Notes under the pieces: model-generated | The model's input: only the letters and a program-made list of their open reading frames with translations | Database searches by the model: none | Told to the model about the DNA's origin: nothing | Position numbers and translations under genes: made by a program | Source: Verrucomicrobiota bacterium | GTDB lineage: Bacteria > Verrucomicrobiota > Verrucomicrobiia > Limisphaerales > UBA9464 | NCBI GenBank assembly: GCA_017309115.1 | Contig: JAFLEF010000027.1 | Span: 1 to 64,000, forward strand | Reading direction: 5' to 3' | DNA: 64,000 bases | Part shown: positions 16,710 to 25,445 of the stretch, in pieces | Layout: each line of letters starts with the position of its first letter | Position numbering within the stretch: position 1 is the stretch's first letter

Positions 16710-19700
16710 ATGCGCTTTTCCCGTCGCCATCAACTGGCCTTGCTCGTTCTCCTGCTGGTCTGCGCCTATCTCGGATGGCGCGTTCATGACCGCGGGTTGC
16801 TCCGCCGAACCTCTGTTGCCGCCGTCGATTCTGCCGCGGCGCGTCTGGCGTCGCAGCCGCTCCTCGTCACCGCTTCCGGAGTGCCAACCGCCCCGGTCGC
16901 GCCGCGTTGGATTCCGCTGGTAACGCTGCCGGCCGGTGGCGCCTCCCCGTTTCCTGACACCGAAGTGACGAATCGTCTGCGCAACACCCCGGCGTCCGTG
17001 GCGGACCTGATGCGCAATGACCGGGCGCTACTGCTGCGCAATGCCTTGGTGGATACGGCCAATGGCGAGCCATTGGCGGTTCCGGCGAAGTTGCGGTCCC
17101 AACAACCGGCCGAAGCCTATCTAATTCAGGCGCAGGGACCTCTGACCAAGGCGTTTCAGGATCGGTTGGTGGAGGCCGGAGCAACAGTAATCTCGTACGT
17201 CCCCAATAATGCCCTGTTGGTTCGGGCCTCGGCCGACGTGGCAGAGAAACTATCGACGTCTGCTGAAACGGCGGCCCTGATGCCCCTGGAGCCCTATTTC
17301 AAACTGAGCCCGAGTTTGCTGAACTTCGCTCTTACCGAAACTCCTCTTCCCGAGGGCTTGCGACTGGTATTGACGATTCCGGACGCGCCCACGGATTTGC
17401 CGGCACTGACCGCTCTGGGTGCCCGTGAGGTGGCCCGCGAACGGGGACCTTTCGGAACCTTGATTACCGTGGAAGCTCCCAAGGACAGCCTGGTGGCGCT
17501 CGCTGGCCTTTCTTCCGTGCATCGGGTGGAGCCCAAGCGCGGAGTTCGCTTGGCGAATGATCTGACTGCTTTTTCATTGGGGTCGACAACCTCCCGCGAA
17601 AACACCAATTCGTTCGATGACCTGAACGGGGAAGGGGTGTTGGTCAACATCAACGATTCCGGGGTGGATGCGTCGAGTCCAGACCTTACGGGTCGGGTTT
17701 TCACCCTATCCACCGAGCCCCAAGTGTTGACCGATCCAGACGGTCACGGAACTCATGTGGCCGGCAGCATTGCGGGGAATGGTTCTCAATCCGACCAGAT
17801 CACTGTGAATCCGCCGCAGGGGTCTGTTACTAACGCCAACTTTAAGGGCAAGGCGCCGAAAGCCCTCCTTTACGCGTTGCCGGTGGATTTGATTGCGGGT
17901 CCGGCTTCTGGTGATTCCTGGTTGCAAGAGACGGCGGCCGAAGCACCTCAGAGATTCAACTCGTTGGAGGACGTTTTGATTTCCAACAACTCCTGGGGTT
18001 ACTTTGGGTTGGATCCCTTTGAGTATACGACTCATTCCGCCAGTTACGATGCGGCAGTGCGGGATGCCTTGCCACGAACCTCGGGAGATCAGCCGATCCT
18101 TTACGTCTTTGCGGCGGGCAACGAAGGGTTGGGTGGCAATAACGGCGTGGGTGGGATTCCGGACAGCATTGTTTCGCCGGGTAATGCGAAGAACGTGATC
18201 ACAGTGGGTTCCCTCGAGAGTTTGCGTGGATTTACCAACGCCATCGTCCTCGACACCAATGGATCACCCGTGCAGATCGGCGCGCTGGTGGTGGTACCGG
18301 GCTGGGAAACCAATGGGGGGCCATATTTCACGAATGAAGTGCTTCTGCCGTTTACGGACACCGACTGGCAGATTTCTTCCTTCTCGAGCCGCGGCAATGT
18401 GGGCATTGGAATCGAGGGAGCGGTGGGACGGTTTAAGCCCGACGTCGTGGCCGAAGGTTCCTTCATTGCTTCCGTCCGTTCGACGCAATGGTCGCCGCCT
18501 CCGCTGCCGGATCGAGATGATCCGTTCTTCCCGGTCGCCGCCATCTTCGACGAAATCAATGCCGAAGTACTGCCGCCGTACCGCTTTGAATCCGGCACCA
18601 GCATGGCGGCGCCGTCGATTTCCGGGTTGCTCGCGCAGTTGCAGCAATATTTCGAGTATACCGTTCAGCAGTTCCCCTCGGCGGCCGCGTACAAGGCCCT
18701 GCTCATCAACTCCGCTCGTCCGACCAGTCCGAGCTATATACCCACCCAAGATGAAGTGGTGAATTACGCGGGTTGGGGAAAGCCCAATCTGCAACGGGCT
18801 CTGGGAAGAGGATTCAAGTCCGTCCGCAACGGGGGTGAGGTTGATATCATCGGGGTTGAATCGACCTCCGGTTTGGCCACGGGCGACTCGGCGGATTTTC
18901 AGCTCAATGTCGGTCTAACGAATGCGTTGGATGTCCCGCTGCGAATCGCCTTGGTCTGGACCGACCCGCCGGGTGATCCGTTGGTGGGTCCCAAATTGGT
19001 CAATGATCTGGACCTCATTGTGTCGAACAAGATCACGGGTGAACTCTATTGGGGAAATGACTTCGACAGTGCGACGGGTCTGTCCCGTCCGCACGATACC
19101 AACGAAATCTCGACCAATGGTCTGGCGACTCTCGATCGCATCAACAATGTCGAGCGGATCGTTTTGCCGTCGCCCATCGGGTCCAACCTGGTGATCACGG
19201 TCGTAGCCCGCCGGGTCAACGTAAACAGCGTCCGATCCAACCCCTCGGTCATCGCGCAGGACTTCGCCTTGGCCTTCTCTTCGGATTTCGACGCGGCGGA
19301 TACCAATACCGTCGGAGTTTTGGATTTCCCCACGGGCTTCAACCCGATTGCCGCGGCGTTTGTGCGTCCGCCGATCCAAACGGTTACGAACGGCTATGCG
19401 TTTCTTAACCAACGGGCGGGCGCCAATTCGCCGCTGGAAGGCGGCACGAATGGGCAGTTCAAGCAGTGGCAGTTTTACGTCTTTACCAATCTGCCTGGCA
19501 CCACCACGAACGGAGACATCATCTTTACGAACGGAAGCAATGTGGCGTTCGTGACGTTCCCTGTAGGTAACCTGTCACGCGGACGGACCAATGGACCCGA
19601 TGTTGATCTGTATGTTTCGAGGGATCCGGGCCTAACCAACCTCAATCCAACCGCAGTGGCCGAAGCCCGCAAGTCTACGACCCGCGGGGGCACGGAGTTG

Positions 19701-22700
19701 GTCTATTATATCGGAGAAGCGTTGAGCGAGGACAACGTGTTTTACGTGGGCGTGAAGTCCGAGGACCATCAAGCCGGGGAGTATGGGTTTGTGGGCGTGA
19801 GTACCGACGAACCGTTCACATCTTTGGACGAGAATGGGTTTCCCCAGCCTCTGGCAATTCCATTGATTCAACCCATCCCAGACGGAACTCCTGCCGATCC
19901 CGGGCTCGGCTTATATATGGCGATTAGCATCATCCCGGCGGAGTTGCGGGCGGTTTATGCGGATGTGACCACGACCCATCAGAATTTCACGGACCTTAGC
20001 TCGGCCGTGAGTTTCAATCGGCAGTCGGCGGTTCTGCAGAATCACACCAAACTCTTGGGACAGGATTCTGGGACGAACGTCAGTGTCCTGTACGACGATA
20101 CCGGCAGCGGGTTGCCCGATTCACAACCCAGTGATGGACCTGGGTCGTTGATCGATTTTCTGGGTAATTCCGGCGGCGGCGTCTGGTTTCTTGAGACGGT
20201 GGACAATGCCTTGGGTTTCGAGGGGCGGATCAATGATCTGGGCCTTTCGTTGGTGCCCAATGATTTCGGTGAAGAGTTTGTGCTGCGTTGTGTGCGGGGT
20301 GGTTTTATCGGTTTGGAAGTCATCAACGTTCCGCCCGAAGCCAGTCGGTTGACGATCACCATCACCAACATTGATCCGGCCTTGCCGCTCGAGGTGTTTA
20401 TTAAGCGAGAGGCGTTCCCGGACATCACGGATCCGGCGAACAACGACAAGTATGCTCAGATCCCGGCCACCGGCGGCAGCGTCTCCATAGGCATTCGAGA
20501 CGTACCCCCGTTGGAGGCCGGCCGGTATTTCATTGCGGTTTACAATCCTCACGATGTCTTGGTTTGTTATCGGATCCGAGGACAGATCGAACGGAATTTG
20601 GACGCCAGCTTTACCCGTTCGTTTGTTTCGACCGAGGTGGGAACCATTCCTGACGCAGCGCGTCGATTCTCCCGAATTGAGGTTGATGACCCGCGCAAGG
20701 TGACTGCCATGGACGTGGGGTTGCGCATGAGTCATCCCCGGCTCTCCGATTTGGCTCTTCGCTTGGAGAACCCGAATGGCTACAGCGCGGTGATGTTTGA
20801 AAACCGGGGCGGAGTTTCCGCCACCAACCTGGGTCAGACCGTGGTCTCGACCAACGACGAGTTCCAGCACGTTGCGCTGACTTATGATCCGGCCAGCCAG
20901 AAGGCGGCGGTGTATGTGAACGGCATCCTTTCCTTCGAACGGTCGCTACCTCCTGGATTCCGGCCGGCGACCAGTAACGAGTTCTTCTTTGCACTCAATC
21001 CGCAACGTTTCTCCGACAATCAGGGGGTTACCCTGGATGATTTCGGAATCTGGCGGCGAGCCCTCCGTCCCCAGGAAATTCGGGACATCTATTTGCGGGG
21101 CGTGCAGGGGGAGGCCAAGCAGCCTTCCGATCGGAATTCCGGGCTCTATGCGCTGTGGCCCTTCAATGGTAACGGCAACGATGTCATCGGAACCAACCGA
21201 GCGGCGTTGGTTGGAGGTTATCAATTTGTTGACGGTCAATTCCCGGGAACCCAGGCGATTTACTTCCCTGAGCTCTCGTACGGCTACGATACGAATTTCA
21301 TCTCTCTGGCCCCGGGCTCGGCGTTCAGTCTCGAGGGTTGGGTGTATGTCCGGCCGACGGCCACCAATGCGGTCTATGCCGGTTGGTGGGGCGCGGGGAG
21401 TCAGAATCGATTTGGCCCTGGTTTGCTGACCAGCAGTCAGTTCGGCTTGGGATCGATCACCGCCGTGATGACCGATACCAATGGTAATCAGATCTACCTC
21501 AACTCGGCTCCAAATCAGTTTGTCCTCGGTCGGACGATTACCAATGTGCTCTTCGCCACATTCAGTGAGAACACCAATCGTTCGAACGAGAAGATCAAGT
21601 TTGTGCCGCCTCCGTTCACCGGCCAATTGATCGATGAACAACTGCTGTCCGAGGACAACTTTGAGTTGTTCGGTCCCGGTGCCTACACCCAAGGTACCCT
21701 CTTCCGCGGCTGGGAAGTGGTGAGCAACACTGTGGCGATTCTCCAGGATTCGCTGTTGGCGTATAACAGTGACCGGTTGTTGGCCATCTCGAACAGCGTC
21801 GTCCGCCGAACCTTCCCGGCGGTGGTGGGTGAACGATACAAGGTGGCCTTTGCCGGACGTCTGGCGCCGGAGGAAACCAATAATATCAATCCGCAGGTGT
21901 TCCTCGATGGGTTTGCTGTTACGCCTCCGGCGTTGGCGCTACCGACCAACGAATGGAACACCAACATCGTCTTCGAGATTCGGGCGACTAAGCCAACCGT
22001 GGTTCTGGAGATCAATGGATTCGGCGCGCCGGCTGGTTCCGCGGGAATGCTGGTGGACGATGTGCAGTTCTATCAGAGCGGAGGCACGGTCTCGTACTTG
22101 TCGGAAGAACCGCTGCGCCCGCTGCTTGGTGCAGGTCTCGGCACGTGGTTGCTCGAGATGAACGACACGCGAACTCCGTACGAGGGAAGTCTCCTGGATT
22201 GGCAACTCACCTTCACCTTCGCTCCGGTCAGTATTCCCGCAGTTCGCCTGACCAACGGGGTTCCCTTCACCACCAACACGTTTGCGGGTGAGCCCCAGTA
22301 CTTCTTCATCGATGTTCCGCTGGAGGCCTCGACCACCACCAATCTGATTCAGAGTTTGACGGGTGGTCCGCTGGCGCTCTGGTACAACCAGTTGGGGTTG
22401 CCGGGGCAAGGGGCACTTCCGGAGGACTATGCACTCGTGTATCCGACCAGCGGCGACCTTATTTTTGCTCGGGCGATCAACACCAACACCCCACCGGTGT
22501 TGATTCCGGGTCAGCGGTACTATCTCTCGGTGGAGAATCTTATCCAAACGCAGACCAACCTGTTCACCATCCAGGTGGATTTCGGAATCAAGATCACTCC
22601 TCTGACCAACGGAATTCCGGTGGTGGCGACCAACCTCAACAACGGTCTGATCGACTACTATTCGTTCCAGGTGTCCTCGAATGCGCTTGGGGTGTCCTTC

Positions 22701-23885
22701 CTGCTGACGAATCTCTCGGACAATCTTCAATTGGTGGCTCGCAAAGGGCCTCAGTTGCCCACCCGCACGCAGTTTGACTACGCCAGTACCAATGCTGGTG
22801 TCGCGCCCGAGGTCATCCTGATCGATCAATCCAGTCAACCGGTGCCCCTTTCTCCGGGGACGTGGTACTTGGGGGTGTACTCTATTAGTAGTAACATCGG
22901 AGTTCCGATAACCTACACCATCATTGGCAACGAGGTACTGGGATCGGTGGTGGGGCTGACGAATGGTGTTCCCTATGACGGTACGATCACCAATACGACC
23001 GGCATCTCGTACTTCTATCTCGATATCGTGGATGAACCGATCACGGCGACATTTGCCCTGACCAACCTCAGTGGAAACGCGAATCTATATCTGCGCCGAG
23101 GTCTGCCGTTGCCCGCGACCAACTCGTTCGAGTATGCGAGCACCAATGGCGGAACCACCAACGAAGTGATCACGTTGATTCCCGGTAGCCAACCGGTGCC
23201 GCTGACTGTGGGACGCTGGTATCTGGCCGTGGTGGCGGTGGATCCGCTCCCGTTGAACTTCACTGTGGTCGCCAGCTATATCCCCAATACCTTTGTGGTT
23301 ATCCCGCTCGAGGACAGCATTCCCTTCGAGTATTTCGATGCTCCGCCGACCAATAGTCTCTTTTTCAGCTTTGATGTGAATCCAGGCGTGAATGCCGTGC
23401 TCTTTGAAACGTACGGGCAGAACGGAGACGCGATTCTGCGAGTGTCTCAGGGTGTCCTCCCGCCGTTCGCGCAACCCGGCAATATCTTCACGGCGCCCAA
23501 TCCAGGGCCCACTAGCCAGCGCATTGCGGTCAGAACTGACACGGTCACCAATCTGGCGGGTCCATGGTATCTGGAGGTTCAGGTGCTCTCGACCAACGTC
23601 ATCGACTTCACGGTCCGGGCGGCGACGCAACAAGATGGTCTATTGATCAGTGGTGAACCCTTGACAGTCCAAATGGAGGCTGGGCCGCCGTTGGTGCTCA
23701 CCTTCGATACGATTCCGGGTGAAATCTACTCCATCCAATCGACGACGGACCTGTCGACCGATCCGGTGGTCTGGGTGTTTGTGGGATTTGAGACGGCCAC
23801 CAGTGATCGACTGATCTTCCCGCTGCCGGCGCCCGGTCCCACCGAGAGCACTCTGTTCTATCGGGTGGTCCAGGAGCCTCAGTAA
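16710..23885 (+). CDS. Giant multidomain subtilase (S8 serine protease), 2391 aa
   Basis: The N-terminus is a signal or anchor (basic MRFSRRHQ, then about 15 hydrophobic residues). A pro-domain-like region (about 130-195) precedes an S8 catalytic domain with Asp316 (INDSGVD), His346 (DGHGTHVAG), Asn471 (AAGNEG) and Ser631 (GTSMAAPS), so it should be active. Downstream are a first P-domain-like module (about 1035-1185), a second P-domain whose halves (about 1308-1380 and 1610-1840) are separated by LamG-like sequence, a DUF642-like segment (about 1650-1795), then about four pre-peptidase C-terminal (PPC) beta modules (1845-2310). The last ~75 residues form a beta module ending in FYRVV. It lies 30 nt behind the GspK-like gene and so is probably co-expressed with the pseudopilins, as a possible exported or displayed substrate. 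Confidence 0.88.
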   Translation: MRFSRRHQLALLVLLLVCAYLGWRVHDRGLLRRTSVAAVDSAAARLASQPLLVTASGVPTAPVAPRWIPLVTLPAGGASPFPDTEVTNRLRNTPASVADLMRNDRALLLRNALVDTANGEPLAVPAKLRSQQPAEAYLIQAQGPLTKAFQDRLVEAGATVISYVPNNALLVRASADVAEKLSTSAETAALMPLEPYFKLSPSLLNFALTETPLPEGLRLVLTIPDAPTDLPALTALGAREVARERGPFGTLITVEAPKDSLVALAGLSSVHRVEPKRGVRLANDLTAFSLGSTTSRENTNSFDDLNGEGVLVNINDSGVDASSPDLTGRVFTLSTEPQVLTDPDGHGTHVAGSIAGNGSQSDQITVNPPQGSVTNANFKGKAPKALLYALPVDLIAGPASGDSWLQETAAEAPQRFNSLEDVLISNNSWGYFGLDPFEYTTHSASYDAAVRDALPRTSGDQPILYVFAAGNEGLGGNNGVGGIPDSIVSPGNAKNVITVGSLESLRGFTNAIVLDTNGSPVQIGALVVVPGWETNGGPYFTNEVLLPFTDTDWQISSFSSRGNVGIGIEGAVGRFKPDVVAEGSFIASVRSTQWSPPPLPDRDDPFFPVAAIFDEINAEVLPPYRFESGTSMAAPSISGLLAQLQQYFEYTVQQFPSAAAYKALLINSARPTSPSYIPTQDEVVNYAGWGKPNLQRALGRGFKSVRNGGEVDIIGVESTSGLATGDSADFQLNVGLTNALDVPLRIALVWTDPPGDPLVGPKLVNDLDLIVSNKITGELYWGNDFDSATGLSRPHDTNEISTNGLATLDRINNVERIVLPSPIGSNLVITVVARRVNVNSVRSNPSVIAQDFALAFSSDFDAADTNTVGVLDFPTGFNPIAAAFVRPPIQTVTNGYAFLNQRAGANSPLEGGTNGQFKQWQFYVFTNLPGTTTNGDIIFTNGSNVAFVTFPVGNLSRGRTNGPDVDLYVSRDPGLTNLNPTAVAEARKSTTRGGTELVYYIGEALSEDNVFYVGVKSEDHQAGEYGFVGVSTDEPFTSLDENGFPQPLAIPLIQPIPDGTPADPGLGLYMAISIIPAELRAVYADVTTTHQNFTDLSSAVSFNRQSAVLQNHTKLLGQDSGTNVSVLYDDTGSGLPDSQPSDGPGSLIDFLGNSGGGVWFLETVDNALGFEGRINDLGLSLVPNDFGEEFVLRCVRGGFIGLEVINVPPEASRLTITITNIDPALPLEVFIKREAFPDITDPANNDKYAQIPATGGSVSIGIRDVPPLEAGRYFIAVYNPHDVLVCYRIRGQIERNLDASFTRSFVSTEVGTIPDAARRFSRIEVDDPRKVTAMDVGLRMSHPRLSDLALRLENPNGYSAVMFENRGGVSATNLGQTVVSTNDEFQHVALTYDPASQKAAVYVNGILSFERSLPPGFRPATSNEFFFALNPQRFSDNQGVTLDDFGIWRRALRPQEIRDIYLRGVQGEAKQPSDRNSGLYALWPFNGNGNDVIGTNRAALVGGYQFVDGQFPGTQAIYFPELSYGYDTNFISLAPGSAFSLEGWVYVRPTATNAVYAGWWGAGSQNRFGPGLLTSSQFGLGSITAVMTDTNGNQIYLNSAPNQFVLGRTITNVLFATFSENTNRSNEKIKFVPPPFTGQLIDEQLLSEDNFELFGPGAYTQGTLFRGWEVVSNTVAILQDSLLAYNSDRLLAISNSVVRRTFPAVVGERYKVAFAGRLAPEETNNINPQVFLDGFAVTPPALALPTNEWNTNIVFEIRATKPTVVLEINGFGAPAGSAGMLVDDVQFYQSGGTVSYLSEEPLRPLLGAGLGTWLLEMNDTRTPYEGSLLDWQLTFTFAPVSIPAVRLTNGVPFTTNTFAGEPQYFFIDVPLEASTTTNLIQSLTGGPLALWYNQLGLPGQGALPEDYALVYPTSGDLIFARAINTNTPPVLIPGQRYYLSVENLIQTQTNLFTIQVDFGIKITPLTNGIPVVATNLNNGLIDYYSFQVSSNALGVSFLLTNLSDNLQLVARKGPQLPTRTQFDYASTNAGVAPEVILIDQSSQPVPLSPGTWYLGVYSISSNIGVPITYTIIGNEVLGSVVGLTNGVPYDGTITNTTGISYFYLDIVDEPITATFALTNLSGNANLYLRRGLPLPATNSFEYASTNGGTTNEVITLIPGSQPVPLTVGRWYLAVVAVDPLPLNFTVVASYIPNTFVVIPLEDSIPFEYFDAPPTNSLFFSFDVNPGVNAVLFETYGQNGDAILRVSQGVLPPFAQPGNIFTAPNPGPTSQRIAVRTDTVTNLAGPWYLEVQVLSTNVIDFTVRAATQQDGLLISGEPLTVQMEAGPPLVLTFDTIPGEIYSIQSTTDLSTDPVVWVFVGFETATSDRLIFPLPAPGPTESTLFYRVVQEPQ

Positions 23886-23909
23886 GTAATCCGGTACCGG
23901 ACCTGATCC

Positions 23910-24854
23910 ATGGCGGGAGTCATCATTTCCCTGAATCCCGCGGTGGATGTGGAATGGCGGCTTCCGAGCGTCGTTCCCGAGGAGAAAAACGAGCTGACCT
24001 CGGAGAGCCGGTGGCCTGGCGGGAAGGGAATCAATGTCGCGCGTTGGTTGGCGTGGTTAGGTCAGCCACAGCGATTGTTCCTTCCGCTGGGAGGTTCGAC
24101 GGGTCGAGAACTAGCTGCGGGATTGAAGGCCGAGAAATTGAGTTTCTCAGCCTTTCCGTTGAGTCAGCCCAATCGAGCCAATGTGGTGGTCACCCCGGGC
24201 ACTGGGCCGCAGTATCGGTTTAATGCGACGTGGCCCCATTTGAGTGCTGCTGAGGCTCGAGAGTTGCGGGACGAAGCGGGGGCGTGGGTGAAACGTTCGG
24301 ATCCGGTGGTGATTTCGGGGACCCTGGCGTTCGGTGCCCCCGCCAGCACCTATGCTCAGTTGGTCAAGTTGGCGCGCCATTCCGGCCGGCGAGTATTCCT
24401 GGATTGTGACCGGGAGCCCTTTGCCCGGGCCGCGCGAGAACAGCCCTTTTTGGTGAAACCGAACGAGTACGAGTTGGGGCAGTGGGCGGGTCGAACCTTG
24501 TCTCAACTGTCTGACGTGGTGGCTGCGGCAAGGGAATTGTCGGAAGTGACTCGGGGTTGGGTGCTGGTGTCGCGGGGCGAAGCTGGCGCCATTCTGGTGA
24601 ACACCCGGGAACGCGTCTCGCTCCAGGCACGCTCACCAGCGGTTACCGTTCGCAATACGGTTGGCGCTGGCGATGCCCTGCTGGCCGGAACCATAACCGC
24701 CGTTCTGGCTGGCAAGCCGATGACGGATTGGTTGGCAGATGGAGTGTCCATCGGGACCGCCGCCACTCAAGTGGCTCCGGGCCGCTTGCCGACGCAGGCC
24801 CAATGGCGACGGATTCGGCGGGAGGTGGTGGTGACTGAGGTGGGAGGAAATTGA
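23910..24854 (+). CDS. PfkB-family sugar kinase, 1-phosphofructokinase/tagatose-6-phosphate kinase type
   Basis: A 314-aa ribokinase-fold kinase. The opening ISLNPAVDVEWRLP is the LNPAxD start of the FruK/LacC branch, GGKGINVARWLAWLG is PfkB signature 1, and NTVGAGDALLAGTITAVL is signature 2 with catalytic Asp255. The motif VKPNEYELGQWAG is also typical of this branch. It would phosphorylate a sugar phosphate (fructose-1-phosphate or tagatose-6-phosphate) with ATP in the cytoplasm; the sequence does not settle the substrate. It follows the subtilase by 24 nt and is convergent with yajQ. No PTS or transporter gene lies nearby, so no pathway can be assigned from context. Confidence 0.82.
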   Translation: MAGVIISLNPAVDVEWRLPSVVPEEKNELTSESRWPGGKGINVARWLAWLGQPQRLFLPLGGSTGRELAAGLKAEKLSFSAFPLSQPNRANVVVTPGTGPQYRFNATWPHLSAAEARELRDEAGAWVKRSDPVVISGTLAFGAPASTYAQLVKLARHSGRRVFLDCDREPFARAAREQPFLVKPNEYELGQWAGRTLSQLSDVVAAARELSEVTRGWVLVSRGEAGAILVNTRERVSLQARSPAVTVRNTVGAGDALLAGTITAVLAGKPMTDWLADGVSIGTAATQVAPGRLPTQAQWRRIRREVVVTEVGGN

Positions 24855-24880
24855 TTCCCTAAGGCACGGACAGTGGGACT

Positions 24881-25366
24881 TCAATCCCGGAAGTTGATGA
24901 AGCTGACCGCGACGGGCCAGTCGTGAGCCTTTACCGCGGCAATGACCGCTTGCAGATCGTCTCGGCTCTTTCCCGAAACGCGGACCTCATCTCCTTGAAT
25001 GGCTGCGGTGACCTTGTGGCCGCCTTGGCGGATGAACAGCGAGATCTGTTTGGCGGTGGGGCCATCGATGCCCTGTTTGATCTTTATGATCTGGCGGGCG
25101 TGCCCGAGGGGTGACAGTTCCGCCGATCCGGCATCAATGTTCTTCAGACTGATGTTGCGCTTGGCCAACTTGCCCATGAGCAGTTCGGTCAATTGCTGCA
25201 TTTTGAAGGCGTCATTGGCGCGCAATTTGAACTCATTCTTCTCCAGAACGATTTCGGCGCCGCTGTCCTTGAAGTCGAACCGGGTGGCCAATTCCTTTTT
25301 CGCTTGGCTGTAAGCGTTCTCGACCTCCATGGAATTCACCTGCGAAACGATGTCGAAACTCGGCAT
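24881..25366 (-). CDS. yajQ: YajQ-family nucleotide-binding protein
   Basis: A 161-aa protein, matching the ~163-aa family length when the ATG at 25364-25366 is used; it gives the conserved start MPSFDIVSQV, whereas the frame continues upstream to 25453 without conservation. Other conserved stretches are ATRFDFKDSGAEI, LRANDAFKMQQL and the C-terminal VRVSGKSRDDLQAVI. YajQ/DUF520 proteins are two-domain RNA-binding-like folds; some bind cyclic di-GMP and act as transcriptional co-regulators (known from Xanthomonas). It is convergent with the kinase gene and next to the CotH gene, with no clear operon. Confidence 0.92.
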   Translation of the reverse strand: MPSFDIVSQVNSMEVENAYSQAKKELATRFDFKDSGAEIVLEKNEFKLRANDAFKMQQLTELLMGKLAKRNISLKNIDAGSAELSPLGHARQIIKIKQGIDGPTAKQISLFIRQGGHKVTAAIQGDEVRVSGKSRDDLQAVIAAVKAHDWPVAVSFINFRD

Positions 25367-25445
25367 GTCTGAGGCGTACCGCGTTTTGGTGTTCAGGGCA
25401 ATTGTCCAGCGGAGGTTCGGCCGGAGCTTCGGGCGGGCTGTGGGC

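Noticed and set aside
20000-23885. Possible frameshift or gene fusion in the 2391-aa subtilase
   Set aside because: The frame is continuous and all modules are of secreted beta type; the domain rearrangement is better described as an in-frame nested insertion.
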